From assembly GCA_036365145.1 (NCBI GenBank), contig JAEOAD010001413.1, positions 3,050,001 through 3,114,000 of the forward strand: 64,000 bases of DNA, written 5' to 3'. The notes under the pieces are model-generated. The model saw nothing but the letters and a program-made list of their open reading frames with translations. It was not told where the DNA came from and did no database searches. Within the stretch, counting starts at the first letter, position 1. Every line of letters starts with the position of its first letter. Of the stretch, positions 12,586-23,423 are shown piece after piece. A program made the position numbers and the translations under genes. This DNA is from Orientallactaga sibirica. Taxonomy: Eukaryota; Chordata; Mammalia; Rodentia; Dipodidae.

Positions 12586-12902
12586 TGTGGTGGTCCGATT
12601 CAGGTGTCCCCCATAAACTTAGGTGGTCTGAATGCTAAGTTCCCAGCTGGTGGCAATTTGGGAATTGGAGCTTCTTGGAGGTGATGTATTATTGGGGGTG
12701 GGCTTATGGGTGTTATAGCCAGCTTCCCCTTGCCAGTGTTTGGCACCCTCTCCTGCTGCTGTTGTCCACCTGATGTTGGGCAGGAGGTGTTGCCCACCCT
12801 TTGCTCATGCCATTGTATTTCCCTGTCATCATGGAGCCTCCCCTCAAGTAATCTGTAAGCCAAAATAACCCCTTTCCTCCCATAAGCTGCTCTAAGTTGG
12901 GT

Positions 12903-12933
<31 letters not shown>

Positions 12934-13390
12934 TGAGGTAGGGTCTCACTCTGGTCCAGGGTAGTCTCAGGGTGGCCTCGAACTCTCGGCAATCCTCCTA
13001 CCTCTGCCTCCCGAGTGCTGGGATTAAAGGCGTGCGCCACCATGTCTGGCTTCTCAAGTTAGGTGTTCTTTGTGCAGCAACTGGAAACTGACTGCAACAG
13101 TAAAACTGGTACCAGGAGTTGAGTCGCTGCTGCTAGATACATGACTGTGTGGCTTTTGGCCTTTTGGAATTGATTTGCCCGAGGAATGTGGAAGGATTTG
13201 AAATCTTGGCCCAAGAGACTTCTTGCAGTGCTGTAAGTACAGCTTGATGGACTATTCTGGTCAGAGTTGAAAGGCCTGAATGCAGTAAGAACTATGGACT
13301 GTGAGGTTTGCCTTATGAGGGGAAGAAAGCGCTTTGCTTGGACTGGGCCAGGAGCAGTTTGTGTGAGAGGCTTGCGTTCGGGGACACATG
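12586..13390 (+). mobile_element. MaLR-type LTR with partial internal region
   Basis: The LTR runs TGTGGTGG (12586) to GCAACA (13099) and is split by a minus-strand B1 at about 12908-13053. After it comes TGGTACCAGGAGTTG, the primer-binding-site position, and internal sequence to about 13390 that matches the provirus at 29461-31333. No second LTR is present, so the element is truncated. Confidence 0.85.
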
Positions 13391-13537
13391 AACCTGGTAA
13401 TCTCCGTGGGTGTGCTCTGGACTCTGCTCCTCACCTATAACGCTGTTGTACAAACAACCAATTATCTAGGCAGGGGTGAGGGAGTCTTGCTACCTGGGAA
13501 GTGAATAATTTGTTTTTATTTCATCTCCTTGTTTTAC

Positions 13538-13865
13538 TTGGGAAGCAGAGGTAGGATTGTGAGTTTGAGGCTCAACTGGGCTTCATAGTTAGACTCTGTC
13601 TCAAAACAAAACAAAACAAAACAAAACACAAAACTGGGGCTAGGGAGATGGCTCGGCAGTTAAAGGTGCATGCTTGCAAAGCCATCTGAGCCAGGTTTGA
13701 TTTCTCAGTATCCATGCAAAACCAGATGCACAAAGTGGTGCATGTGGCTAGAGTTTATAGTGGCAAGAGGCCTTGGTGTGTCCATACTCTCTCTCAAATA
13801 AATAAGTAAATATATATTTTTAAACTTTTTATTTTTATTTATTAATTATTATTTTTGAGAGACAC

Positions 13866-13898
<33 letters not shown>

Positions 13899-14112
13899 GG
13901 AAGACAGAGATGGGCACGCCAGCAGTGTCTCAGCTGCTGGAAGGAAATCCAGATGTGTGCACCCCCTTGTGGTCAAGTGCAGCATTGCACCCTTGTGTCA
14001 CTTTGCATCTGGCTAAACATGGGACCTGGAGATTGGAACCGCTGGAGATTGGAACCAGTGTTCTTAGGCTTAGGAGGCAGGCGCCTTAACCCCTAAGCCA
14101 TCTCTCCAGCCC
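13538..14112. repeat. SINE cluster
   Basis: Old B1 + 13538-13630; DIP-like + 13634-13812; DIP-like long variant - 13829-14112. Confidence 0.85.
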
Positions 14113-14139
14113 ATAGGTAAATATATTTTAAAAATCCAT

Positions 14140-15395
14140 AAAGCCAACCTAACAACAGCCAAATTCCACCATGTTTTCTGTACAACATCTACACCATTCA
14201 CTGTGTGCAGTGCTCAGCAGTCCAGCCAGGTCTGGATGCTAGCCTGAGGAGTGTGGCATGTCAGATTTACTGGGGTTAGTTAGCCTTGCTGTACCCTTCC
14301 CATCTCGTCTTTCAAAGGTCAAGTCCTTTCCTACCTACATGAGCAACAAGAATGATAGGCACACTGAGAAATCCTGCTGGAGCTGAGCTGAAAGCCTCCT
14401 CCACATGGACCAGCTGACAGAAAGTTGGAAAAAGCTATGCTGCATGCAGTTCAATGGGAGAGAGAAAACACCAGTGAAGATACTCAACAGTGGACACTGC
14501 AAGCTTTAAATTTGGCCAGCCAGGCCAAATGAGCCAACGGGTACAAAAGTGGCATGTCTGTTATGGGAGAAACCAACTACTCTCTAATTGGACTGGAGGC
14601 CTGCTCCATGGGGGACTACATCCCTGATACTGAAAATCTACAGCTGGGCATGCCTTTAATCCCAGCACTCGGGAGGCAGAGGTAGGAGGATCGCCATGAG
14701 TTCGAGGCCATCCTGAGACTACATAGTGAATTCCAGGTCAGCCTGAACTACCTACTTTGAAAAACCAAAACAACAACAACAACAAAAAACCCCCCAAAAA
14801 ACTACAATGGGGTAGTCATGAGCCCTAGGGGTGTAACATCTGCTGGTGTCTGGCTAAATGCATATATTATGCTCACCAAACTGCCCAGTAAGCACTTCTC
14901 TTAATGTCCATACCCATATATTAATGGTACTCTCACTTTTGGTTAGAGAAGCTTCTCTTTTCAGATGGCAGTGACCTTGGGAAGACACAGAAGGCACCAT
15001 GGTGCTGAGAAGAAGGGACAGAGGAGTGCTCAGCACTGAAACATCTCTATCACATCTTCCAAGGCTTGAGTCCATTACAGAAGGGGGGAGCAGAAAGAAT
15101 GTAAGAGCCAAAGGGAGGGTAGGACTCTTTACAATGCACTCTTCCTGACACAAAATGGCCTGGATATCCATGACATGGCAGTGCCTGACACTACCTACAC
15201 AAGACCATCATAATAGGAGGAAAAGATGATGATGACATCAAAATAAGAGAGACAGACTGAGAGGGGGAGGGGATATGATGGAGAGTGGAGTTTTAAAGGG
15301 GAAAGTTGGGGGAGGGAGGGAAGTACCATGGGATATTGTCTACAATTAAGGAAGTTGTCAATAAAAAAATTTAAAAACTTAAAAAAAAATATGTA
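14140..15395 (+). mobile_element. L1 3' end with inserted B1
   Basis: About 1.1 kb of L1 3' sequence (14140-14640 and 14803-15395) ends in GTTGTCAATAAAAAAAT and an A-rich tail. A B1-like SINE + occupies 14643-14802. Homologous pieces lie at 231-800, 7435-8720, 36990-38070 and 56100-57230. Confidence 0.75.
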
Positions 15396-15399
15396 TACC

Positions 15400-15403
15400 C
15401 ACC

Positions 15404-15437
<34 letters not shown>

Positions 15438-15640
15438 TAGGCAGGATGCTAGAGGATTTTCTCCTCTGCAAGAACTAAGAGACATGATCTATGGATACTG
15501 AGAGCTGGGAATTCAGTTCCCATCAGGCCACATTGTCATGGGAGTTGTTAGAGCCAGAGCTTAGACCCTAGCAACTCTAAATGAGACTCAGCCACCTGCC
15601 CTCAATAGGCCAATTAAACAAACAAATAATAGTAAAAATG
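15400..15640. other. Poly(A) run and unique DNA
   Basis: An A-run at 15405-15435 is followed by about 200 bases of unrecognised sequence. Confidence 0.4.
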
Positions 15641-15987
15641 AGCTGGGTGTGGTGGTGTACACCTAAAATCCCAGCACTCAGGAGGCAGAGGGATTGTCTT
15701 GAAGTTTGAGGCCACTAAGACTACTTAGAGAAATTCCAAGTCAGCCTGAGCTAGAAGGAGACCCTAGCTCCTTCCAAAACAAACAAACAAACAAACAAGC
15801 CAAAAACAGGGGCTGGAGAGCTGGCTTAGTGGTTAAGGCATTTGCCTGCAAAGCCAAAGGATCCTGGTTTGATTCTCCAGGACCCACATTAGCCAGCTGC
15901 ACAAGGGGGCGCATGCATCTTGAGTTTGTTTGCAGTGGCTGGAGGCCCTGGAGTGCCCATTCTCTCTCCCTCTTTCTCTGTCTCAAA

Positions 15988-16030
<43 letters not shown>

Positions 16031-16566
16031 AAAATATATTTAAAGTAAACAACAACAAAACAAACAAAGAAAAAGAGAAAAGAGAGATTTATTCATGTGA
16101 TCACATTGGGAAGAGGAACAAAAATGTCTAGTGACTCCAAAAGTCAAACTTTGGGGCCCTAATATGAAGTTTAGGTATAAAAAGAAGGGAAGAGGTTGCA
16201 TAACCAACCAGACTTAGTCCAAGAGTTGGCCAACCCAACGCCATTGCCTCCTCCAGTCTCTCCTGCCAGGTGGTATGACAACTGTGTGAATTTTTTTTCT
16301 GGGAGGCTACCTTCCCCAGGGGTTGGCACCAGGTCTTCCATCCAGAGAGAGACACAGAGAGGGAGAGGGAGACATAGAGAATGGGTGCGCCAGCAGTGTC
16401 TCAGCTGCTGTGAACGAAATCCAGATGTGTGCGCCCCCTTGTGGTCAAGTGCGGCATTGCGCCCTTGCGTCACTTTGCATCTGGCTAAATGTGGGACCTG
16501 GAGATTGGAACCGGGTTCTTAGGCTTAGGAGGCAGGCGCCTTAACCACTAAGCCATCTCTCCAGCC
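15641..16566. repeat. SINE cluster
   Basis: B1 + 15641-15806; DIP-like + 15808-15985 with (AAAT)n tail to 16032; unique 16040-16340; DIP-like long variant - 16345-16566, whose insertion duplicated AGGTCTTCCATCC (16331-16343 and 16568-16580). Confidence 0.88.
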
Positions 16567-16807
16567 CAGGTCTTCCATCCTTAATTGACCTAATCAAGAT
16601 AATCCCTCACAGAGGCTCACCTAATGTAGATAATCCCTCCCAGGTGAGTCTAGGTCAATATATGACATCAGTTTAATCAACTCCCCCACAAACCCAAAAA
16701 CCCACAACAACAAAAAACCCAGGGAGCTCTAGTGTCAGTGAGAGACACTGTCTCAAGGAAATAGGTGGCAGAATGTTAAGAAGGACACCTAGTATCTTTC
16801 CCTGGTC

Positions 16808-16819
16808 TGCACGCGCGCG

Positions 16820-16866
<47 letters not shown>
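16808..16866. repeat. (CG)n/(CA)n microsatellite
   Basis: An alternating GC tract passes into about 20 CA units. Alternating purine-pyrimidine sequence of this kind can adopt Z-DNA. A similar CG/CA tract lies at 58678-58722. Confidence 0.92.
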
Positions 16867-16868
<2 letters not shown>

Positions 16869-16938
16869 CATGCGCATACCCCTCCCCCACACTGGAGTAC
16901 AATGCACATACCACACACACACACAAAAATATTTATAA

Positions 16939-18460
16939 GGGAACCAGGGAGATTGCTCAGTGGTTAAGGGTGCATGTGCTCAAAGCCTGCCAGCCCAAGT
17001 TTGATTCCTCAATACCCACATAAAGCCAGATGCACAAAGCGGCACATTGTCTGTCTGGAGTTCATTTGCAGAGTGGCAAGAGACTGTGGAGTGCCCATTT
17101 TCTCTCAAATAAATACACAAACATATTTAAATTTTTTAAAAATTTATTTGCAAGCAGAGAGAGAAATAGAAGAGAGGCAGAGAGGCAGAGAGAGAGAGAG
17201 AATAGGCATGCCAGGGCCTCTAGCCACTGCAAATGAACTCCAGATGCATGTGCCCCTTGTGCATCTGGCTTACGTGGGTCCTGGAGAATCGAATCGGGAT
17301 CCTTTGGCTTTGCAGGCAAACGTCTTATCCACTGAGCCATTTCTCCAGCCCCACACAAACCTATTTTAAAATGTTATACATCTTAGAAAGATTTCTATGC
17401 ACAATGATGAAAAGTATCATGTCTCAAACATTTTCAAGAAGCCAATAAAAGTGAGCTAAAGGAAGAAAATTTATTTACAACAGCAAATGGTCAGAAGACT
17501 AAAAAAATAACATATAGATATATAAGTGGCCCAAGTACTTACAGAATGTTTGGAAATTGGACACTTGTACACTGAGGCCTGCCTGCATTGCATAAATTCC
17601 AATCTCAATAATCCTATCCCATTTCTCCAATATCCTTTACTTTTTCTTCTTTTTTTTTTTTTTTTTGGGGGGGAGGGTTTGCAAGGTAAGGGTCTCACTC
17701 TGGTCCAGGCTGACCTGGAATTAACTACGTAGTCTCAGGGTGGCCTCGAACTCTCAGCGATCCTCCTACCTCTGCCTCCCGAGTGCTGGGATTAAAGGCG
17801 TGCGCCACCACGCCCGGCTTTCTTTTTTTTTTTTTTAAAGGTAGGGTCTCCCTCTAGCCCAAACTGACCTGGAATTTACTATATAATCTAAGGCTGGCCT
17901 CAAATTCACAGCAATCCTCCTACCTCTGCCTTCTAAGAGCTGGGTTTAAAGGTGTGCACCACCATGCCTGGCTTTTAAGCAGCTTTTTCTTTTTCTTTCT
18001 TTTTTTTTTTTTTTTTTTTTTTTGAGAGAGAGAGACAGAGAGAGAGGGAGAGGAAGACAGATAGATGGGTGTGCCAGCAGCCTTTCAGCTGCTGCAAACG
18101 AAATTCAGATGCGTGCGTCCCTTTGTGGGCAAGTGCGGCATTGCGCCCTTGCGTCACTTTGCATCTGGCGTTCTTAGTCTTAGGAGGCAGGCGCTTTAAC
18201 CGCTAAGCCATCGCTCCAGCCCTAAGCAGCTTTTTCTAATTGACAATTTTCATACATGTACTTTTTTTTTTTTTTTTTTTTTTTGAGGTGAGGTCTCACT
18301 CTAGCCCAGGCTGACCTAGGATTCATTATGTAGCCCAGGCTGACCTAGGATTCATTATGTAGACTCAGGGTGGCATTCTTAACAAATCAAAATCTCGGCA
18401 ATACTACTACATGCCACCTACCTCTGCCTTCTGAGTGCTGGGATTAAATGTGTGTGCAGG
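16939..18460. repeat. SINE cluster
   Basis: DIP-like + 16939-17128; DIP-like - 17135-17352; unique 17353-17640; B1 - 17651-17818 and - 17822-17972; DIP-like long variant - 18000-18222; B1 - 18258-18455 with a 30-base internal tandem duplication (two copies of GCTGACCTAGGATTCATTAT). Confidence 0.87.
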
Positions 18461-18559
18461 GGATAGCCCGTTACTATGTTTTTGTACAAGGCCTTTCTTT
18501 TTTTTTTTTTTTGTTTGCTTATAATCAAAATATCAATAAAGTTATCACTCATATCTACT

Positions 18560-18985
18560 ACATGCCACCCATATTGTGCTTGTGCTGCCTATGTGTCTTT
18601 TGGCATGTGGTAGGTATGTTCCCAGGTGTGTGGGGGTGTGTCTAGGTGCATATGCATATGTGTGTGGAGGTCAGGGGATAGCCCCGGGTGTTATTCTCAG
18701 CAATGTTTTTTGGAGACAATGTCTTTCTTTAGCCTGGAACTTGTCACACATGCTAGATTGGAGAGCCAGTGAGCCCAGCAATGCACCTGTCTCTGCCTCC
18801 CCAGTGCTGGGATTACAGGTGTATGTCACCATGCCTGGCTTTTACAAGCAAGTACCTTTAGCCACTTGGCCATCTCTCTAGCCCAGTGTCTGGCCTTTAC
18901 ATGGGTTCTTGGAATCAAACTCAGGTCTTATGCTTGTAAGGCAAGCACTTTACCCATGGAACTCTCTCCTCAGCTCCATCTTACA
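18560..18985 (-). repeat. Old B4-like composite SINE
   Basis: A B1-like core (CCAGTGCTGGGATTACAGG) with flanking TG-rich and ID-like pieces on the minus strand is consistent with a degraded B4-type element. Confidence 0.5.
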
Positions 18986-19382
18986 TGTATTAACCTTATT
19001 AACTTATTTGCTTCATTGAAGGCACTATTATCATGCCTTCTCTAGAAACAAGGCTTTCGAGGGGCAGAAAGTTTTAAGTAAATTGGCCAATAGTTGACGG
19101 TCAGCTTTCATTCCATTTTATCCCCTCCAGAAAACAAACCCATAGGTAATTATATATTTCAACTGACTAGGCTATTTTTAGCAGAGGGACTTAACTATCT
19201 CTGGCACAGGAATCTGCAGTCACACACCCATCAATATTTAGCATTCTTCTTAGACAGGAGAGGCCTGCATATCCAGCCACCCCCTTGTGGAAGTCTTTTC
19301 CAAACAGGCAACAGCCCTTCACTGGCACCCTGCTGTCTTATATCTTGAGTGTATTACTAACCTGTCAAAAACTGAACAAAGG
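18986..19382. other. Unique DNA
   Basis: No gene or repeat recognised. Confidence 0.4.
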
Positions 19383-20385
19383 CACTGGAGAGATGGTTCA
19401 GCAATTAAAGGAGCTTACTTGCAAAGGCTGATGGCCTGAATTTGATTCCCCAGTACTCCTGGAAAGCCAGATGCACAAAGTGGTGCATGCATCTGGCTGG
19501 AGTTTGTTTGCAGTGGCAGGAGGCCCTGGCATGCCCCTTCACTCTCTCTCCTTACAAATACATTAAAAAAAAAAAAAAAAAAAAAAGGCTGGGTGTAGTG
19601 GCGCATGCCTTTAATCCCAGCACTTGGGAGGCAGAAGTAGGAGGATTGCTGTGAGTTCCAGGCCAGCCTGAGACTACATAGTGAATTCCAGGTCAGCCTG
19701 AGCCAGAGTGAGACCCTACTTTGAAAAACAAAAACAAAAACAAACAAACAAAATCTACAATGGGGTAGTCATGAGCCCTAGGGGTGTCAGCCTGAGCTAG
19801 AGTGAGACCTTACCTCAAAAAACCAAAAAAAAAAAAAAAAAATCGAACATGGTGAGCACATGCTTGTAGTCCTAGCTCTTGGGAAGTGGAGACAGAAGGA
19901 CTGAGTTCAAGGTCATTTTAAGCTACATGGGGGAGTCACAGATCAGTCTGAGGCTACAGGAGATCCTGTCTTAACAACAACAACAACAGAACACATTACC
20001 CGGTTGTGGTAGTGCAACACCTTTAATCCCAGCACTCGGGAGGCAGAGGTAGGAGGATCACCGTGAGTTCGAGTCCACCCTGACACTACAGTGTGAATTC
20101 CAGGTCAGCCTGGGCTAGAGTGAGACCCTACCTCAAAAAAATCAAAAAAACCAAACCAAAAAAAAAAAAAAACCCAGAACATATGACAGTCCCTTGGGAG
20201 TGTCCCCTCCTGTTTCTCTCTCTCTTTCTTCTTGTTTTTGTTTTTTTTGAGGTAGGGTCTCACTCTGGCCCAGGATGACCTGGAACTAACTATGTAGTCT
20301 CAGGGTGGCCTTGAACTCTCGGCGATCCTCCTACCTCTGCCTCCCGAGTGCTGGGATTAAAGGCCTGCGCCACCACGCCGGGCAC
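19383..20385. repeat. SINE cluster up to the CDK20 copy
   Basis: DIP-like + 19383-19583; B1 + 19587-19760; B1 3' stub + 19787-19840; old B1 + 19845-19990; B1 + 19998-20175; B1 - 20230-20385. The last ends about 85 bases before the CpG-rich segment. Confidence 0.88.
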
Positions 20386-20469
20386 GTCTGATTTTTCATT
20401 TCCCCCATTTCTTGCCCTGCCGGGGGGTTCTCGGTACCCAGTGAAGAATCAATCGACCACCAGCACCCA

Positions 20470-20740
20470 GCGCGGCCCCGCCCCTCCGATCCCGCCTTTC
20501 CGGTCACGTGGTCGCCGCGTTACTCGGTGGCCCGGGTCGCGCGCGTGGAAGCTCCGGGACGCGCCGAAGTAGCAGCCAGGCGGCGGAAGTCGGTCCCTGA
20601 GTCGACGACGCAGTGACGTATTTCCGGTCACGAGCCCGCCGCGACGCCTTGAGCTGGTTCTTGGGCTGGCGGCGTTGTTGCTAAGCGACCGCGACCGGTT
20701 TGGCCATCGCAGTTGGGGGGAGAGACCGAGGCGCCGAGCC
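20470..20740 (+). promoter_or_regulatory. CpG-rich promoter-like segment of the CDK20 copy
   Basis: This stretch is very rich in CpG, unlike the repeats on its left, and the CpG density continues into the first part of the frame. Seen: GC box CCCCGCCCC near 20478, E-box CACGTG at 20505-20510, a CRE-like TGACGTA at 20614-20620 next to an ETS core TTCCGG at 20622-20627, and an RFX X-box-like site at 20677-20689. There is no TATA box. A retrocopy normally loses its promoter, so this was either carried in by a transcript that started far upstream or acquired at the site. Which one cannot be told from this window. Confidence 0.65.
20677..20689 (+). promoter_or_regulatory. Candidate RFX X-box
   Basis: GTTGCTAAGCGAC is an imperfect inverted repeat that differs from the typical RFX site GTTGCTAAGCAAC at one base. 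It lies 52 bases before the CDK20 start codon. RFX factors drive many ciliary genes, and CDK20 is a ciliary kinase, so the site makes functional sense. Confidence 0.5.
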
Positions 20741-21781
20741 ATGGACCAGTACTGCATCCTCGGCCGCATCGGGGAGGGCGCCCACGGCATCGTCTTCAAA
20801 GCCAAGCACGCCGAGACCGGCGAGATCGTGGCCCTGAAGAAAGTGGCCCTGCGGCGGCTGGAGGATGGCATCCCCAACCAGGCGCTGCGCGAGATCAAGG
20901 CTCTGCAGGAGATCGAGGACAGCCCGTACGTGGTGCAGCTGAAGGCCGTGTTCCCGCACGGCGCCGGCTTCGTGCTGGCCTTCGAGTTCATGCTGTCCGA
21001 CCTGGCCGAGGTGGTCCGCCACGCCCAGAGGCCGCTGGCCCCCGCGCAGGTCAAGAGCTACTTGCAGATGCTGCTGCGGGGCGTCGCCTTCTGCCACGCC
21101 AACAACATCGTGCACCGGGACCTGAAACCTGCCAACCTGCTCATCAGCGCCTCGGGTCAGCTCAAGATCGCCGATTTCGGCCTGGCCCGGGTGTTTTCTC
21201 CCGAGGGAGGGCGTCTCTACACGCATCAGGTCGCCACCAGGTGGTACCGAGCTCCCGAGCTCCTGTATGGTGCCCGCCAGTACGACCAGGGCGTCGACCT
21301 ATGGGCCGTGGGCTGCATCATGGGAGAACTGTTGAATGGGTCCCCCCTGTTCCCGGGAGAGAACGACATCGAACAGCTTTGCTGTGTGCTCCGCATTTTG
21401 GGGACCCCCAGCCCCCAAGTCTGGCCGGAGATCACAGAGCTGCCCGACTACAACAAGATCTCCTTTAAGGAGCAGGCTCCGGTGCCCCTGGAAGAGGTAC
21501 TGCCCGATGCCTCTCCCCAGGCCTTGGACCTGCTGGGTCAGTTCCTTCTCTACCCTCCACACAAGCGCCTTGCAGCCTCCCAGGCTCTTCTGCATCAGTA
21601 TTTCTTCACACCTCCTCTGCCTGCCCACCCAAGCGAGCTGCCAATTCCCCAGCGTCCTGGGGGGCCTGCACCCAAGGCTCACCCTGGACCCCCTCACGTC
21701 CATGACTTCCACGTGGACCGGCCTCTTGAGGAGTCACTGTTGAACCCAGAGCTGATTCGGCCCTTCATCCCAGAAGGGTGA
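20741..21781 (+). CDS. CDK20: Cyclin-dependent kinase 20 (CCRK), intronless intact copy
   Basis: The frame encodes 346 aa, the length of human CDK20, with no introns. Seen: glycine loop GEGAHG (11-16), ATP lysine K33, the PSTAIRE-like helix PNQALRE (45-51), HRDLKPAN (125-132) with catalytic D127, DFG (145-147), T-loop T161, APE (171-173) and the C-terminal IPQRPGGPAPKAHPGPPH segment typical of CDK20. The ATG at 20741 sits in a strong context (GCCGAGCC before, G after) and begins with the family's MDQYCILGRIGEGAHG. CDK20 is a cytoplasmic/ciliary kinase that acts on ICK/MAK-type kinases and restrains cilium length and Hedgehog signalling (family knowledge). The parental gene is multi-exon and, in human and mouse, lies elsewhere, so I infer a retrocopy. 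No frameshift, stop or missing catalytic residue is visible. The alternative is loss of introns at a relocated native gene. Confidence 0.93.
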   Translation: MDQYCILGRIGEGAHGIVFKAKHAETGEIVALKKVALRRLEDGIPNQALREIKALQEIEDSPYVVQLKAVFPHGAGFVLAFEFMLSDLAEVVRHAQRPLAPAQVKSYLQMLLRGVAFCHANNIVHRDLKPANLLISASGQLKIADFGLARVFSPEGGRLYTHQVATRWYRAPELLYGARQYDQGVDLWAVGCIMGELLNGSPLFPGENDIEQLCCVLRILGTPSPQVWPEITELPDYNKISFKEQAPVPLEEVLPDASPQALDLLGQFLLYPPHKRLAASQALLHQYFFTPPLPAHPSELPIPQRPGGPAPKAHPGPPHVHDFHVDRPLEESLLNPELIRPFIPEG

Positions 21782-22985
21782 AATGCTGGCCCAGGTCTTG
21801 CCAGCCTGCCCCCCACCCCCACCAGCACTCAGATACTGGTTCCTCTTCCCAAAGCTTCCATGATCTTCCCATGGCCACATGGGACCCAGTCCAGATCTTG
21901 TCCCGTTCTTTAGTTTGCTTAAGGGCAGAGACCACACACCAGCCATGGCAATGAAGGTGTCCAGCCTAGTGGAGATGGAGTCCACAGCCTGCTGACTTAA
22001 CCACCAGCAGTGAGCTTCAGCCTTGGTCAGGGGTCACTTCACAGGGGTGCCACCCGCTCTAGAGATGTCCTCCAGGCTCTGCCTCCTGCCCAAGGACATT
22101 CCTTGGTGTATTACCATCTGGGGAAGATGCGGACAATAAGGTGTCCAGTTGAGTACAGCTGGCAGCTGGCTTGTTTTTGGTTCTCAGAGCACGGTCTAGT
22201 TCAATTTTATTTGGGATTTATGTAAGAGCCCCAAGTAGTTCTGCCTGCTTTTTTTCCTCCGCTGTTCCTGTCAGGGAAAATGACAGAGGTGACACTGTCT
22301 ATATAGATTATATAGGTGACTCGAGTCAGGGTCATTTTTACTCTGAAGGCTTCCTGGGTGCTCACTTGGAAGTGAGGGTCTAGAAGTCTAGGCTGAGGGA
22401 TGGGAGGGCCAGGTCCAGCGGCACACCCTCTGTCTGTCAGGCTTTTGATTACAGCCATGCCACAGGTTGAGGTGGAGTTGGAGGTAGTCATGCAGATATG
22501 GAAAGTGGCATCTCTTGAATTTACTTACTCAATAATAACTCCCAATGCAACCCGGAAAAAGGAAAAAAAAAAAAATAAAAACCCTGAGACCCAGAGGATC
22601 CTTGTTGCAGTTTTCTGGTTCACAGACCTCGCTTTAAAAAAAAAAAAAATTTTTTTTTTTTATATAAGATTGTCTTCCAAAGGAGTGAGTGTCCCTGGAC
22701 AGCAGCATGCAAGGGCTCCAAACATGATTTTGCAACCTGGGGGTCAAAAAATGAATGCCCGGTCCCTTCAATCTTACCAGCCTTCTGGGGACACAAAGAG
22801 AGGGGGAGACCAAAAGTGAGCGTGGGGGCAGGGTGGTTGAGGCCATGCCCCTGCTGAACAGATGGATTCCTATTTTGTGTTTAGGGAAGAGACATCTAGT
22901 GTTCTGGGAAAACCCTCAGCATCCTGCACAGACCCCGCGCAGGCTGACCACTACTGTCTGTGCCAATAAACAAAGGCTGGAAGTG
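21782..22985 (+). other. 3' flank / 3' UTR of the CDK20 copy
   Basis: This SINE-free sequence follows the CDK20 stop. Two 3' ends are possible. One is at about 22555, where AATAAT (near 22530) precedes the A-rich run 22556-22578, which would be the inserted poly(A) tail of a retrocopy. The other is a canonical AATAAA near 22965, followed by non-A sequence, which would be a working polyadenylation signal. A long A13/T13 palindrome lies at 22636-22661. I could not find a convincing target-site duplication. Confidence 0.45.
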
Positions 22986-23420
22986 AGGCCCAGCAGCTGA
23001 GGGCTCTCTGTAGGACCTCGGAGACCTCCTGTGTCCATGGTTCCCTAGATTTCAAACCTCTACTCCCTCCAGGGTTAGAAAAAAGATTTAAATGAGTAAC
23101 TGTTGGCAGTAAATGGTTGCTGGGGAAGGAGGAGACACTTTAGTGTTGCAGCCATGGAAAGCTGCTCATACTCTGGTATATAATATAATGATATAATTAA
23201 TATAATATAATTAATATGAGCCCCCACCATGCTCTAGTTAAACCCAGTGGGTCACACGTCTCTCTCTCTCTCTCTCTCTCTCTCATGCACACACACACAC
23301 AGGACACCAAAGTAGAATTAGGACAAGTTGGGAAGGAGTTGAGTAGGAGATGATCAAAATACATTATATATGGGTTGTGGAAATTTAAAAATAAACAAGG
23401 TGTTGGCATTGGAAAAAAGA
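22986..23420. other. Unique DNA and L1 3' fragment
   Basis: After about 200 unique bases there is an AT-rich run (23177-23215), a (CT)n/(CA)n tract (23258-23301) and an L1-like tail (about 23215-23400, sharing GATCAAAATA-type words with 44531-44641). Confidence 0.5.
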
Positions 23421-23423
23421 AAA

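Noticed and set aside
16808..16866. Promoter-type CpG cluster
   Set aside because: The CpGs are an alternating CG dinucleotide run fused to CA repeats, not an island.
20713..21468. 251-codon frame overlapping CDK20 in another phase
   Set aside because: It is a shadow of the GC-rich CDK20 sequence. The residues match no protein, and the CDK20 frame explains the bases.
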